Source: Rhizobium aethiopicum | Lineage (GTDB): Bacteria > Pseudomonadota > Alphaproteobacteria > Rhizobiales > Rhizobiaceae | DNA length: 64,000 bases | Direction: 5' to 3' | NCBI RefSeq assembly: GCF_014197535.1 | Contig: NZ_JACIFV010000011.1 | Location: 62,001-126,000 of the forward strand | The notes under the pieces: generated by a model | Seen by the model: only the letters and a program-made list of their open reading frames with translations | The model's database searches: none | Told to the model about the DNA's origin: nothing | Shown here: piece after piece, positions 43,759 to 52,803 of the stretch | Layout of the letters: the number at the start of each line of letters is the position of its first letter | Position numbering within the stretch: position 1 is the first letter of the stretch | Made by a program: the position numbers and the translations under genes

Positions 43759-44784
43759 TTACACTCCCTGTTTCCGTTGATGCTTTGCGCGATGCTCCTG
43801 GTAAAGCGCCGGCAAATGCTCGAGTACGAAAGCCGCGAAATCCGGCGTGGCTTTCCTGTCAATGGTAATTTCTAGCTTGCTCTTGCTCTGCGTGACCTGC
43901 GCAAGCCTGTCGCCATCGGGGGTCGACAGGACGTCTGGCAACCCGCGCGCAGTCCGACGCGGTTTCAGATGGTCGATCACTGCCTTGAACCGTTCCGACG
44001 ACGGCAGCGCCTGCACCTCCTCCGAGGCAGCATATTTCGCAGCGCCTGCCGGAGGCGATGCTTTCTCAACCAGCTCTGCCAATTGCTGCCAACTTGGGCG
44101 TCCAACGCCTGGAGCGGCGCCGATGGCATCGATCAATTCAGAGGGGAGGGCGTCAACAAGCAGGAGCATCTTCGACAAGTTGCTTTTATCGATTGACATA
44201 GCCGCGATGACGATTTCTCGTGGAAACTGCTTGTTTAGCTTGTGTGCGAAACGTGCCTTTTCGATGAAGGTGAGGTCTTCGCGCTCATTGTTTTCCTGAC
44301 CCTGTGCGACAACCAACTGCTCGTCCGTCAAGTCTCGAACAACCGCCTTGACCGGCAGTCCTAGCTCCGAAACGGCGCGCAGCCGGCGATGTCCAAAGGC
44401 AACTTGGTAGTGCGCGGGTTTAACGGGATGAGGTCTCACAAGGATTGGGACCTGCTGTCCTTGCTCGCGGATGGATGCAAGAAGTCCTTCGATATCACCT
44501 TGCATGCGATCCTGAACGAAGGACGGCTCGATTGACGACGCGTTCAGTTCAACCACGGCCTGACCTTCGGCGAGACGCCGCTCGATCTCCTCGGCACGAC
44601 CAAGACGATCATTTTGCTCGCGCAACGCGTTACCGATGTTTGCAGTCAGCTTCGTCGCTGGATCTCGTTCTTTTCTGGTCACGCCGAGAAGCGGCATGGA
44701 GCGAGTCTTTGCCGCTCTGTGTTCAGCAGCTGATGAGCTGTCGGGCGCGTCCGTGGTGACGTCAAGGAGGTGCTTCCGACTCAT
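43759..44784 (-). CDS. repB: Plasmid partition protein RepB (ParB family, 341 aa)
   Basis: The ParB-type core is visible: VVELNASSIEPSFVQDRM, SIREQGQQVPILVRPHPVKPAHYQVAFGHRRLRAVSELG (ParB box with GHRR), LVVAQGQENNEREDLTFIEKARFAHKLN, then the HTH FPREIVIAAMSIDKSNLSKMLLLVDALP. The N-terminus MSRKHLLDVTTDAPDSSS is typical for RepB. Its ATG overlaps the repA stop (ATGA). It should bind parS sites; the C-terminus dimerises. Confidence 0.95.
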   Translation of the reverse strand: MSRKHLLDVTTDAPDSSSAAEHRAAKTRSMPLLGVTRKERDPATKLTANIGNALREQNDRLGRAEEIERRLAEGQAVVELNASSIEPSFVQDRMQGDIEGLLASIREQGQQVPILVRPHPVKPAHYQVAFGHRRLRAVSELGLPVKAVVRDLTDEQLVVAQGQENNEREDLTFIEKARFAHKLNKQFPREIVIAAMSIDKSNLSKMLLLVDALPSELIDAIGAAPGVGRPSWQQLAELVEKASPPAGAAKYAASEEVQALPSSERFKAVIDHLKPRRTARGLPDVLSTPDGDRLAQVTQSKSKLEITIDRKATPDFAAFVLEHLPALYQEHRAKHQRKQGV

Positions 44785-46007
44785 GTGGTTCTACCCCATG
44801 CTTTTTTGATTAGAGTTTCGATCTCGTCGTTGACGGCGTTCATCGCCTCTAAGGCCCGATCATAGGTCGAGCGCGTGAACTGTCCGCGCTCAACCTCAAA
44901 GAGGGTTTGATTCGTCAGGCCAGCGTCCGAAACGGCGGTCGTCTTGAGCATCGGAAAATTGAGGACATTTTCGCCAAAGATCGAACGCAGATAGCCCACC
45001 ATCTGGTTCTGCGGGCCATCGCTCGGTTCAAAACGAGTGACGAGGTAGCGCATCCAATTGAACTTGAACTGGGCGCCTGCGTTCTCGATTTCCCGAAGGA
45101 GATTCGAGGTCATCGCCAGAAACTGGTTCATCGACATTACATCCAACATCTGGGGATGGACGGTGACGAGGATCGAGGTTGCGGCGGTCAGAGCTGAAAG
45201 CGTGAGATAGCCAAGTTGGGGAGGGCAATCGATAACGACGACATCGTAGTTGTCCGCGATGTCTTCGATGACCTGACTGATCCGACCGTAAAAAAGCGTG
45301 TCACCTTCCTTCCGGTTCATAAGCGCGCGCGGGGTATCGTGCTCAAACTCCATCAGTTCAAGATTGCCAGGAATTAGATGAAGATCCGGGATGTACGTTC
45401 CTCGGACAACCTGCTCGATTGGGACCTGCTCGTCATCATACCGGATGGCGCCATAGAGTGTTTCGTTCGGACCAACGTCAGTTTCTGGCTGACTGCCGAA
45501 GAGTGCGGAAAGGCTTGCTTGGGGATCAAGATCAATCGCGAGAATCCGGTAGCCACGCATTGCCAGGTACTGTGCCAGATGCGCGGCTGTCGTCGTCTTG
45601 CCCGAGCCGCCTTTGAAATTCATCACCGAGACGACTTGAAGCTGCTCCCCCGTGCGACGATGGGGCAGGTAGCGCCGGTTCCCGCGGCCAATCAGGTCCA
45701 GGTGCTTACGGATTGAATGAATATCTTCGATCGTGAACGTGCGTCGACCGCCAGGGCTCATACTAACGTGCAGTTCAGGCATTTCCGAAGCAGTTTGTCT
45801 AAGATAAGACTCACCGATGCCAAGCAATTTTGAGGCTTCTGACGGTGCAAAGGATCGAATGCCCTTTTCGGACGTCGGCGGGAAGACCTTGAGATGATGT
45901 GCTTGAAGTTGGCTGGAGAGAGCGTCAGCATGACGCTCCATCAATGCGGTCAACCCTTCGACGACCGGCGCTGTTTTTGCTGCGGTTTTCGCCATCTCAA
46001 AATCCAT
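44781..46007 (-). CDS. repA: Plasmid partition ATPase RepA (ParA family, about 408 aa)
   Basis: The deviant Walker A motif is FKGGSGKTTTAAHLAQYLA, followed by ILAIDLDPQASLSALFG (Walker A') and VVIDCPPQLGYLTLSAL (Walker B). An N-terminal HTH-like part (FAPSEASKLLGIGESYLRQTASEMPELHVSMSPGGRRTFT) binds the operator. I use the ATG at 46007 (MDFEMAKTA); the ATG at 45995 is a good alternative. RepA represses its own operon with RepB. Plasmid class: repABC, low copy. Confidence 0.95.
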   Translation of the reverse strand: MDFEMAKTAAKTAPVVEGLTALMERHADALSSQLQAHHLKVFPPTSEKGIRSFAPSEASKLLGIGESYLRQTASEMPELHVSMSPGGRRTFTIEDIHSIRKHLDLIGRGNRRYLPHRRTGEQLQVVSVMNFKGGSGKTTTAAHLAQYLAMRGYRILAIDLDPQASLSALFGSQPETDVGPNETLYGAIRYDDEQVPIEQVVRGTYIPDLHLIPGNLELMEFEHDTPRALMNRKEGDTLFYGRISQVIEDIADNYDVVVIDCPPQLGYLTLSALTAATSILVTVHPQMLDVMSMNQFLAMTSNLLREIENAGAQFKFNWMRYLVTRFEPSDGPQNQMVGYLRSIFGENVLNFPMLKTTAVSDAGLTNQTLFEVERGQFTRSTYDRALEAMNAVNDEIETLIKKAWGRTT

Positions 46008-46015
46008 TTCCTGCA

Positions 46016-46056
46016 AGTGGCGGAACTTTTCGCGAAACCGCTAAAGTTCCGCCACT
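46016..46056. promoter_or_regulatory. Large inverted repeat just upstream of repA (operator or parS-like site)
   Basis: Arms AGTGGCGGAACTTT (46016-46029) and AAAGTTCCGCCACT (46043-46056) are perfect complements around a 13-bp spacer. Its place at the repA leader fits a RepA/RepB operator. A perfect parS consensus was not identified. Confidence 0.55.
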
Positions 46057-46381
46057 AGCTATTAGAGCCGATTCTGCATTTTGAGCAAGGGGTTTTAGGT
46101 TAACGAAAGGCTAACGTGGATAAACCCGGAACGTAGAGTAAATGGATTTTTCCGTTTATATCCTGCAGCTTAGCAAGACCGCGGTACCGATTGGTCATGG
46201 TGTGTTTTATTGTGAATCCTACAAATGTGCCCCGGCGATTTAGACGAAAAGCAGAAGACCTCGGCAAAGTCGGTGATCCCCTTGCCGCGACTCACTCGCA
46301 CAAAACCGTAAGCATTCGACAACGGACGCCCGATTCCAATTCGTGCAGAGTTCCCGGCGCCTAACGGCGGCGGAGAAATTC
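46057..46381. other. Divergent intergenic region between repA and traI
   Basis: It should hold the divergent promoters of repABC and traI. A weak dyad, GTTA...TAAC, lies near 46098-46114. No perfect tra box (18-bp dyad) was found. Confidence 0.4.
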
Positions 46382-47053
46382 ATGCAGGTATTCGCGATCT
46401 CGACACCAAAAATTTACTACGAAGCGTAGCTGCTTCAGGACGATCATAGGCTACGTGCGAGGATCTTTTCCACTCGCACTTGGGATGTAGAAGTAGTCGA
46501 CGAGTGCGAGGCAGATGGGGTTGACGCTCTCGCCCCGACTGCCATCCTGGATGTCACCGCGGCTGGACCACTTGCAGGATGTGCACGCGATTTGTCTGCG
46601 ATGGGACCGACCATGCTGGTAGACGTATTTCCGTCTCTGCTCCCGAAGGGTCGCCTGAACGCCAATCCCCTGATGGTCTAGAGTTCTCGCTTTTGCGTCG
46701 ACACCTCGAAGAGTGGAGGGGAGGGGAGGGGAGATGGTTCCGTTCACGAGGCAACGCTGACCTTGTTCGCCGGCATCGTAGAATGGTGCCTGGGAGGTGG
46801 TCTCAGCGAAGTCGTTGCGGTAACGGATATCAGGTTCGAGCGAACTCTTGCTAGCGTCGAATGGCCTCTCCCGCGCTTGGGGCAGCCAGAGAAGATCGTT
46901 GCCACCACCGCCATCGCAGGCACGCGTCCAGCAAACGCTGAGACCTTTCTGATGTTGCGGCCGCCCAACTACCGATCTAGTTGCCGTCATCCTTCTCGGT
47001 GCGACTCGGATTGTTGGTCTGTTCGGTTCGAACCGGTGCGCCACGAAGGATGA
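46382..47053 (+). pseudogene. traI: traI-type (LuxI family) acyl-homoserine lactone synthase gene with two in-frame amber codons
   Basis: Read through, the frame gives MQVFAISTPKIYYEA, stop, LLQDDHRLRARIFSTRTWDVEVVDECEADGVDALAPTAI, GPLAGCARDLSAMGPTMLVDVFPSLLPKGRLNANPLMV, stop, SSRFCVDTSKSGG, then FAGIVEWCLGGGLSEVVAVTDIRFERTLASVEWPLPRLGQP. This is LuxI throughout: R24-like RLRARIF, W-D, and the SRFCVDTS motif. The only defects are TAG at 46427-46429 (codon 16) and TAG at 46679-46681 (codon 100); relatives have Glu at the second. It lies divergent from repABC, as traI does on Ti-type plasmids, and the trb genes that normally follow are absent. Confidence 0.85.
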
Positions 47054-47463
47054 AGCTTTGGACGATGTGGCGATAGGCTCTTAGGAGGGTTCGCGCGGGC
47101 AGATGAGGGAAGGCGACATGGCATCTTCGCAGAGATGAGGATGCATCGAAGAACGGGCTGGTAAACCGCGGCTCGTGTTTGAGGCTGGTGGCATTGACGC
47201 GGCCCAAGCGCTCCACTCTACCTTCAATAGTTTCGTCGCTCCTTGCGCAAGGGAACACTTCTGCCGCTTGAAACGTCCTTTGCCGTTTGCGCCGACGATA
47301 TCTCCGAGAAGCTTGTCAAGACCCAGGACATAAGCAAGCCCGCCAGCAAGGCACGTGATTTCATCAGCTTTCTGACTGCCGCCTGTGGTTGTTGGCTAGA
47401 TTCTGGATGCAAGTAAGTGTACATATTAGGATAGTCGGTGTGTCGGGGAGCGAGAGGTCTCGT
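47054..47463. other. Intergenic; one possible tiny exported ORF on the minus strand
   Basis: On the minus strand 47224-47364 encodes MKSRALLAGLLMSWVLTSFSEISSAQTAKDVSSGRSVPLRKERRNY, a signal-peptide-like start with cleavage near SSAQ. It lacks a ribosome site and any known family, so I do not call it a gene. No trb gene follows traI. Confidence 0.35.
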
Positions 47464-48498
47464 ATGGAGGTTCGTGGACTCGTAATTACTTGCCCCCGCA
47501 AGGTTGAAGAATGGACATTGTCGGTTCCACTCGCCGTATCGTCCGAAGTCGGTGTGCGGATAGAGTTGTGTGGACTCTGCACACCGGAGCAACGCGTTTA
47601 TCGGGGCGCCAAGCCGACTTACCCCTATTGGGGCGGGCACGAGTTGTCAGGCACGATCGTGTCTCTGCCGGACGATGTACCGGATGGCCTGCGCGTAGGA
47701 GACCGCGTTGCGGTGCTTTTAATGCGCAGATGCGGCCAATGTCGTGCCTGCCGCCTCGGACTGGACAACCACTGTGCATATTTAAATCCTAAAGCGAGAG
47801 GAGGGGTGCCGCAGGGGCCGGGGGGATTGGCCAATTTTGTGGGCGTACCCGCCTATCAGGTTTTTTCCGTACCTTCCTTTTTGGCTCCCGAGCGTGCCGC
47901 GTTAGTTGAACCTGTCGCCTGCGTGGCACGCGGCATAAATAGGGCGCGTGCAAAGGCTGGAGACACTGTGGCCGTCATCGGCGGAGGCACGATGGGCCTT
48001 CTCCATTCGATACTTCTGACAACCAAAGGATGCGACGTTTACCTTTTCGATGACGACGTGGCAACGCATGGGCCTGTGATGTCGACCGGCGCCCATGCAA
48101 CGGGGTCAGTTCATTCTCTGTCTGATCCGAAACTCGTCGAGAAATTAACGGATGGCTGGGGCTTCGACTGCATCTTTTGCACGCGCTTCGGTGTCAGAGG
48201 CATTCAGGGGGCCATAGCTGCGGCGTCACGCGGTGCCAGGATTGTACTCTACCAATCGATTCCGACGTCCGATTTGTTATCGGTAGGCGCTAACTTTCTG
48301 CATTACCGGGAAATTGAACTGATCGGCACCATAGCCCAAAGCGCGGACGACGTGAGAAATGCCATTCGAACCATCGTTGAACATGCCGCACGCTTCGACG
48401 TGCTGCAGGTCAATCTTTGGCCCTCGTCAAACGCCCAAGAGGCATTCGAGCAGGCGCTCGATCCACGTGTTAATCGCGTGATGCTAGATTTCAGGTAA
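47464..48498 (+). CDS. Zinc-dependent alcohol/polyol dehydrogenase-like protein (MDR family, 344 aa)
   Basis: Catalytic zinc ligands are seen in CGLCTPEQRVYRG and WGGHELSG. The structural zinc loop is CGQCRACRLGLDNHC (four Cys). The Rossmann fold starts VAVIGGGTMGLLHSILLTTKGCDVYLFDDD, where the acidic end suggests NAD(H). This places it with threonine/sorbitol-type dehydrogenases. The ATG at 47464 (MEVRGLVIT) follows GAGAGG; upstream in-frame codons look non-native. It converges on the prs-like gene, with 6 bp between the stops, which suggests that it belongs to the same locus. Substrate unknown. Confidence 0.85.
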   Translation: MEVRGLVITCPRKVEEWTLSVPLAVSSEVGVRIELCGLCTPEQRVYRGAKPTYPYWGGHELSGTIVSLPDDVPDGLRVGDRVAVLLMRRCGQCRACRLGLDNHCAYLNPKARGGVPQGPGGLANFVGVPAYQVFSVPSFLAPERAALVEPVACVARGINRARAKAGDTVAVIGGGTMGLLHSILLTTKGCDVYLFDDDVATHGPVMSTGAHATGSVHSLSDPKLVEKLTDGWGFDCIFCTRFGVRGIQGAIAAASRGARIVLYQSIPTSDLLSVGANFLHYREIELIGTIAQSADDVRNAIRTIVEHAARFDVLQVNLWPSSNAQEAFEQALDPRVNRVMLDFR

Positions 48499-48504
48499 TG
48501 CTTC

Positions 48505-49446
48505 TCAGCGTGCCTGCAGCGCGCCTGCAATTTCGTTGCCGATCGAGACTACTTCGACACTGTCGGGGAAATTGTCGGTACGTCCGACGCTGTCGGTCAC
48601 AACGATGCGGTCGATCTGAGACCGTCCCCAGTTTTCGTTCAGCGACGGCGTGAATATGGCATGGGCTGCGGCAAGGGTTATCTTGCGAGCGCCTGCCGCT
48701 TTGAGATGTGCGGCGGCTGAAAAAGCCGTCTGACCACTGTTGATTTCGTCGTCAATCAGGATGATCGTCCGGCCAGCAACGTCCCCCAGAATCTCGACGC
48801 TCTCCCGAAAGTCATCATCGTCTCTGCGGTGCTTGCGCATGACAGCGAATGGGCAGCCGAGCAGGGCCGCCAAGTGCTCAGCTCGCTTCGCTCCGCCGAA
48901 GTCCGGTGAAACGACCATGTCGCCATCGACGGCCGCAGAACCGAGATGGCGAACTAGGGCGGGAGCGAACTGAAGATTGACGACAGGACAGGCAAATGCG
49001 GCGCACAGCTGAGGAACATGGAGTTCGAAAGTTATCAGCCGATCTATACCGAGCGTTTCGATAATCCCCGCAAGGATTCGCACCGGTACAGGTCCGCCGT
49101 CGAAGGCAGGGCGATCCGAACGCGAATATGGGAGGTAGGGAAGAACAGCGGTAATCGTGCGGGGACCCCGCGCCCGCACGGCACCAAGCGCTAGGAACAA
49201 CTCGAAAAGACGATCATGAACGCTGTCAGGAAATGTTTGCACGACCACCACATTTCCGCCAAGCCCGCCGTCGCGCGGAGTGACAGCCATCTGGCCATTG
49301 CTGAACACCTGCGTGTTTAGGATCGTTATTCCTGACCGCGTGAGGGCCCGATGGACTGTTGACGCAAACTTTGCAGAGGTTTCGGTTGCTGCGATACGAA
49401 GGTCGTTCGCCGCAGGATCTGTACGATATGGTGACTCGGGCGCCAT
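48505..49446 (-). CDS. Ribose-phosphate diphosphokinase (PRPP synthetase) paralogue (313 aa)
   Basis: The Prs fold is clear: VFSNGQMAVTPRD, VVVQTFPDSVHDRLFELFLALGAVRARGPRTITAVLPYLPYSRSDRP, ELHVPQLCAAF (in place of the DLHxxQIQGFF signature), VSPDFGGAKRAEHLA, MRKHRRDDDD, and the PRPP loop LIDDEINSGQT (usual form VDDxxDTGGT). The changes in the signature and PRPP loop mark it as an accessory paralogue rather than the housekeeping enzyme. It would make PRPP from ribose 5-phosphate and ATP. It starts 2 bp after the nucleotidyltransferase stop, as the last gene of the operon. Confidence 0.85.
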   Translation of the reverse strand: MAPESPYRTDPAANDLRIAATETSAKFASTVHRALTRSGITILNTQVFSNGQMAVTPRDGGLGGNVVVVQTFPDSVHDRLFELFLALGAVRARGPRTITAVLPYLPYSRSDRPAFDGGPVPVRILAGIIETLGIDRLITFELHVPQLCAAFACPVVNLQFAPALVRHLGSAAVDGDMVVSPDFGGAKRAEHLAALLGCPFAVMRKHRRDDDDFRESVEILGDVAGRTIILIDDEINSGQTAFSAAAHLKAAGARKITLAAAHAIFTPSLNENWGRSQIDRIVVTDSVGRTDNFPDSVEVVSIGNEIAGALQAR

Positions 49447-49448
49447 AT

Positions 49449-50564
49449 TTACGCCAGCTCAAGATCGTTAACAGTGGGAATAGACAGCAGTTTGGGCAAC
49501 ACGTCGCCCCAATCATGTTGAAGTGGTACCTCGGTTTGATCAGGTCGAATGAGCTCTAGGAACTCGGACGGTATGTCTATCCCACAGATGCGCTTCATCT
49601 GCGTCAGGACGAAATATAACGCCGGCCTCATCTCGTATTTGTAACCTATCGCAGCGACCTCCGCCCAGCTAATATTCGCCATTTCTTTGTGTAGAACCGC
49701 ATGAAGATCGCCGAACATCAATAGTCGAAGCGAATTATAAAGGAAGGCCTCGTGATAAAGCCTGGCCGAAAGGAACCAGACGGCGCCAGTCGCGGATTGG
49801 ACCTGCAATATGCGGCCTAGACCGTTTGCAAGACGCACGCCTGACCATATGTCTTCGACATCGATGCCGACGGAGAGATTTACATGCATATCAATGAAGA
49901 TGGGCATGTGCAGCTTCTTCGCGGAATCGATGTATCCCTTTACGTGGCGGTAGCGCAGCTGGCGTGGCACCGCGGGACCAGGGAACGGAGATTCAACGGA
50001 TTCTATCCTTACAAACACCGGCAAGGAATAGCTTTCGCGGAAGGTTTCGTCATCGAGTTCCTTTCGTTCCGGATGCCAGTTGCCATTTGAAGGGTCGAAA
50101 ATACCGTGCCGGTAGCCGAGATCGAACATGAGCCGCTGCACGCGCTGCGCGTCAGCGGGCTTGACCATGATGTCGAGATCGGTCATCGGCCGTAGGAGTG
50201 GATCGGGATAGTGGAGAAGCGCGAGATCTGGTCCCTTCACCAGGAACCAGGCGATGCCGGCCCGATCCAGCGCATCCATGATTTCTGGCAGATTGCGAAA
50301 TTCGAGTGCGGACCTGACCTTTGACATGACAGTCCAGCACTGAACGTAATGCGCCGCCTCAGTAGGCAATAGTGTCAACAAATCGAGGCGGCGCAAGTGA
50401 TTCTCAAGCAGCGGCACCGTCCGATTATGCTCGGCGCGCCATACCACATAGGGCCAGTTGACAGGCTCCTTGCAGAGACGGACCAAACGCTCTTCATCCT
50501 CGGGTCGTAGGTAGGCCCGGCAGGTGATCAGCAAAATAGAGTCTTCTGGTGACAACCGAAGCAT
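49449..50564 (-). CDS. Nucleotidyltransferase family protein (PF14907-like, 371 aa)
   Basis: The nucleotidyltransferase core is AGIAWFLVKGPDLALLHYPDPLLRPMTDLDIMVKPADAQRVQRLMFDLGYR: a LVKG start followed by RPMTDLDIMV, with two acidic residues for metal binding. This is the NTP_transf_5 pattern. Such proteins occur in some peptide natural-product clusters, where they may add a nucleotide. The C-terminal half (LYHEAFLYNSLRLLMFGDLHAVLHKE ... WAEVAAIGYKYEMRPALYFVLTQMKRI) is helical, as in relatives. It sits between two small unknown proteins and the PRPP synthetase in one operon. Substrate unknown. Confidence 0.8.
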   Translation of the reverse strand: MLRLSPEDSILLITCRAYLRPEDEERLVRLCKEPVNWPYVVWRAEHNRTVPLLENHLRRLDLLTLLPTEAAHYVQCWTVMSKVRSALEFRNLPEIMDALDRAGIAWFLVKGPDLALLHYPDPLLRPMTDLDIMVKPADAQRVQRLMFDLGYRHGIFDPSNGNWHPERKELDDETFRESYSLPVFVRIESVESPFPGPAVPRQLRYRHVKGYIDSAKKLHMPIFIDMHVNLSVGIDVEDIWSGVRLANGLGRILQVQSATGAVWFLSARLYHEAFLYNSLRLLMFGDLHAVLHKEMANISWAEVAAIGYKYEMRPALYFVLTQMKRICGIDIPSEFLELIRPDQTEVPLQHDWGDVLPKLLSIPTVNDLELA

Positions 50565-50593
50565 CGCGGAGACTCCTGATACGGCTGCGTGAT

Positions 50594-50923
50594 TTATTTC
50601 GAACTTTCCGGGCTGCCGAATTCGGCTAGTGTCTGCCTCAGGTCGGCGAACTGTTGTTCGAAGGAAGCGAAACTCTGGTCGACGTTTTGTCCAAGCAACT
50701 GTTCAAGGCTGAGCGTTTCTTCAGCGCGTTCCTCTTGTCCAGACATAAGCTTGTAAACCGAACTTACCGGCAGCAATCGCGACAAGAGTTCACCACCGCG
50801 GCCCGTCTGGGCGCTGTCCCGAATTTGCCGGATGCAACTTTCGGCAAGCAATCCGTCAATCACGATTACCAGCTTGCCATCCTCTTCGTCAACGGCGTAG
50901 CCAAACAGTCGGGAACTAGCCAT
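50594..50923 (-). CDS. Unknown small protein in the radical SAM operon (109 aa)
   Basis: MASSRLFGYAVDEEDGKLVIVIDGLLAESCIRQIRDSAQTGRGGELLSRLLPVSSVYKLMSGQEERAEETLSLEQLLGQNVDQSFASFEQQFADLRQTLAEFGSPESSK. The first 30 residues could form strands; the rest is helical and acidic. It contains one Cys and a GRGGELLSRLL stretch. No family was recognised, and it lacks the clear fold of an RRE or PqqD protein. Being encoded between a radical SAM enzyme and a nucleotidyltransferase, it could be an adaptor, a substrate or a structural partner; the sequence does not decide. Confidence 0.65.
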   Translation of the reverse strand: MASSRLFGYAVDEEDGKLVIVIDGLLAESCIRQIRDSAQTGRGGELLSRLLPVSSVYKLMSGQEERAEETLSLEQLLGQNVDQSFASFEQQFADLRQTLAEFGSPESSK

Positions 50924-50928
50924 TGCCG

Positions 50929-51423
50929 CTACCTCTGAACCTTCTTGAGGTCTTCCACTTCACTGCGTATCTGCAGCAATTGTGCCTGAGCCGAGAGAAG
51001 TTTGGCGAATGCGGCGGTAACCGCCTTTGCCGATTGTGTGTCGGAACCAGTCATCCTAACCGGTCCTCGCCCAATGCGGCGTCCTACAAGACCTGAATCG
51101 GCGGCGCGCGGCCAATTGGCTTTGCCAAATTTCTTCGAGGCGGTTATATCAACGTAGTAGTCTTGTAGTTCGCCGTTAGCAGCGAGTGAGCCGGATTTCG
51201 ACCGTTGCGATCTGCGTGACACCTTTAGCGATTGCTCTAATTTTACAAGGCCAGCCGTCAATTGCTGAGCTTGGTCATCCAAACCCGCCTGCAGCCGGGC
51301 GAGTCCTTCCGCAAGACGAGAAATCACCTGGGCTTGCTGGGCGGCTGCTTTGTTGCCGGATCGTATCGCGTTGTTCGCAAGTGTGTGCGCCACACCCGCC
51401 GCACCTCGGAAAGCTCTGCTCAT
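50929..51423 (-). CDS. Unknown coiled-coil protein in the radical SAM operon (164 aa)
   Basis: The ATG at 51423 follows GTGGAGG. Residues about 20-70 (AAAQQAQVISRLAEGLARLQAGLDDQAQQLTAGLVKLEQSL) and 135-162 (AVTAAFAKLLSAQAQLLQIRSEVEDLKKVQ) are coiled-coil-like. Between them is a distinct segment rich in Gly, Arg and aromatic residues (GELQDYYVDITASKKFGKANWPRAADSGLVGRRIGRGP). That middle part could be the modified region if this is the substrate of the radical SAM enzyme. It ends 5 bp before the next gene. No family known. Confidence 0.65.
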   Translation of the reverse strand: MSRAFRGAAGVAHTLANNAIRSGNKAAAQQAQVISRLAEGLARLQAGLDDQAQQLTAGLVKLEQSLKVSRRSQRSKSGSLAANGELQDYYVDITASKKFGKANWPRAADSGLVGRRIGRGPVRMTGSDTQSAKAVTAAFAKLLSAQAQLLQIRSEVEDLKKVQR

Positions 51424-51503
51424 CCTCAATCCTCCACGTTATTTTTGTTGACCTGGTTAAATTACGTCGTCGACACAGCAATTATTACGTCGCGCCTCCT
51501 GCG

Positions 51504-52772
51504 TTAGTGAGTGTGTTGCGCAGCAGCCGCGATTTCCTCCGAGAAGTTATAGACAGGAGCTTCGGCGGCGGGCCGACGCTCTTTCGCTATAACTCCGCGG
51601 CGGTAGGTGGAATCTTTCGTCGGGTCCACCAGGGCGTACTCCGGAAAACCTCCGTTATTGTAAAGTTCCTGGCACAGCGGATAGGGCGCGTCCTTTTCAC
51701 CATAGTGCGACCAGCTACTCATCTTGCAGACGCCGCGACAGACTGGATAAAACACGCAGTTGCCGCAGACGCCCTTAACCTCGCCACTCACCACCTCGCG
51801 TAGCTCATGGAAGAACGGGCTGTTGCGCCAGATTTCCATCAAGGGCATTTCGAAGGCATTGCCGGCGATCATTTCCGGATCATCGTAGGAGGCACTGCAC
51901 ATCGAAACTTGTCCGTTCGACAGTATGCCCAGTACGTTGTCGCCCCAACCGCAAGTATGCACGCCGTTCAGATACTTGAGAGGCATCAGAGCCGGCGGCA
52001 GAGTCATGTATGCAGCGCCACTCTCAAAATGGGGAGATTTCAAAAGATCGCCTATCAGTAGCTTGCATTCCTCCAAGCTTATCGCATTGTCCTCATGGCT
52101 GCGCGCGTTGCCCATCGGATGTATGTTGAGCAGCGTCCGATGCTTCTTGATGCCCCAGCCGAGCACCAAATCTATAATCGAAATCACCTTGTCATAGTTG
52201 TTGCGATAGGCAGTCGTCGTTACCACCGTAGAGATGTCAGTTTTTCCAAGCCGCTGCAGGACAATCGCAGTCTTGGCGAACGCACCCGATTTTGCTCTGA
52301 AAGCGTCGTGCGCCTCTGGGTCGAAATGGTCGAGGCTGATGAAGACCGTCAAATTGGGGAGCCTACTTAGCTGCTCGATCGTGAACTCGTCAAAGAGGGT
52401 TCCATTCGTCTCGAAAACCAGCTCCTTCAGCCCACAGGATGCGAGATATTCCATGACTGCCATGAATTCCTTGTGAACCATCGGTTCACCCCCGGAAACC
52501 TTAACCTTGCGCAGCCCATTGGGTAGTGCTTGCTCGATCAGTCCTTGGATCGCCTCCAGGTTGAAATCAATGCCCTTGGCCTTGGGCCCGACGCCTGCGA
52601 TATAACAGTGGTGGCATCCCAAATTGCACTTGCGGGTTAGAAACAGATAGATCGTTTTAATTTCGTTTTCCGAGACGACTCGTTTCGAAAGTTCACTTGT
52701 GACGAGGGCCTGTAGCGTCTGACTGGCTACATGCACGTCCTGCGGTGTCGAAAGCCAATCAGGGGTATTCAT
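51504..52772 (-). CDS. Radical SAM/SPASM domain maturase (422 aa)
   Basis: The radical SAM cluster is CNLGCHHC (Cys49, Cys53, Cys56), with VSGGEPMV for SAM binding and FETNGTLF, ISLDHFD for the barrel. The SPASM region contains HTCGWGDNVLGILSNGQVSMCSASY, then CGNCVFYPVCRGVC and a final PLCQELY, enough Cys for two auxiliary clusters. SPASM proteins usually modify ribosomal peptides. About 30 residues precede the first strand, and a 35-residue tail ends in HTH. It follows the apt-like gene by 31 bp and is followed by two small genes. It is not closely similar to HxsB/HxsC. Confidence 0.9.
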   Translation of the reverse strand: MNTPDWLSTPQDVHVASQTLQALVTSELSKRVVSENEIKTIYLFLTRKCNLGCHHCYIAGVGPKAKGIDFNLEAIQGLIEQALPNGLRKVKVSGGEPMVHKEFMAVMEYLASCGLKELVFETNGTLFDEFTIEQLSRLPNLTVFISLDHFDPEAHDAFRAKSGAFAKTAIVLQRLGKTDISTVVTTTAYRNNYDKVISIIDLVLGWGIKKHRTLLNIHPMGNARSHEDNAISLEECKLLIGDLLKSPHFESGAAYMTLPPALMPLKYLNGVHTCGWGDNVLGILSNGQVSMCSASYDDPEMIAGNAFEMPLMEIWRNSPFFHELREVVSGEVKGVCGNCVFYPVCRGVCKMSSWSHYGEKDAPYPLCQELYNNGGFPEYALVDPTKDSTYRRGVIAKERRPAAEAPVYNFSEEIAAAAQHTH

Positions 52773-52803
52773 GCGCTTGCCTCCTTACGTCTATGTTGCT
52801 GCG

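Noticed and set aside
47224..47364. 46-codon minus-strand frame with a signal-peptide-like start
   Set aside because: No ribosome site and no family. It is mentioned in the intergenic entry but not called as a gene.
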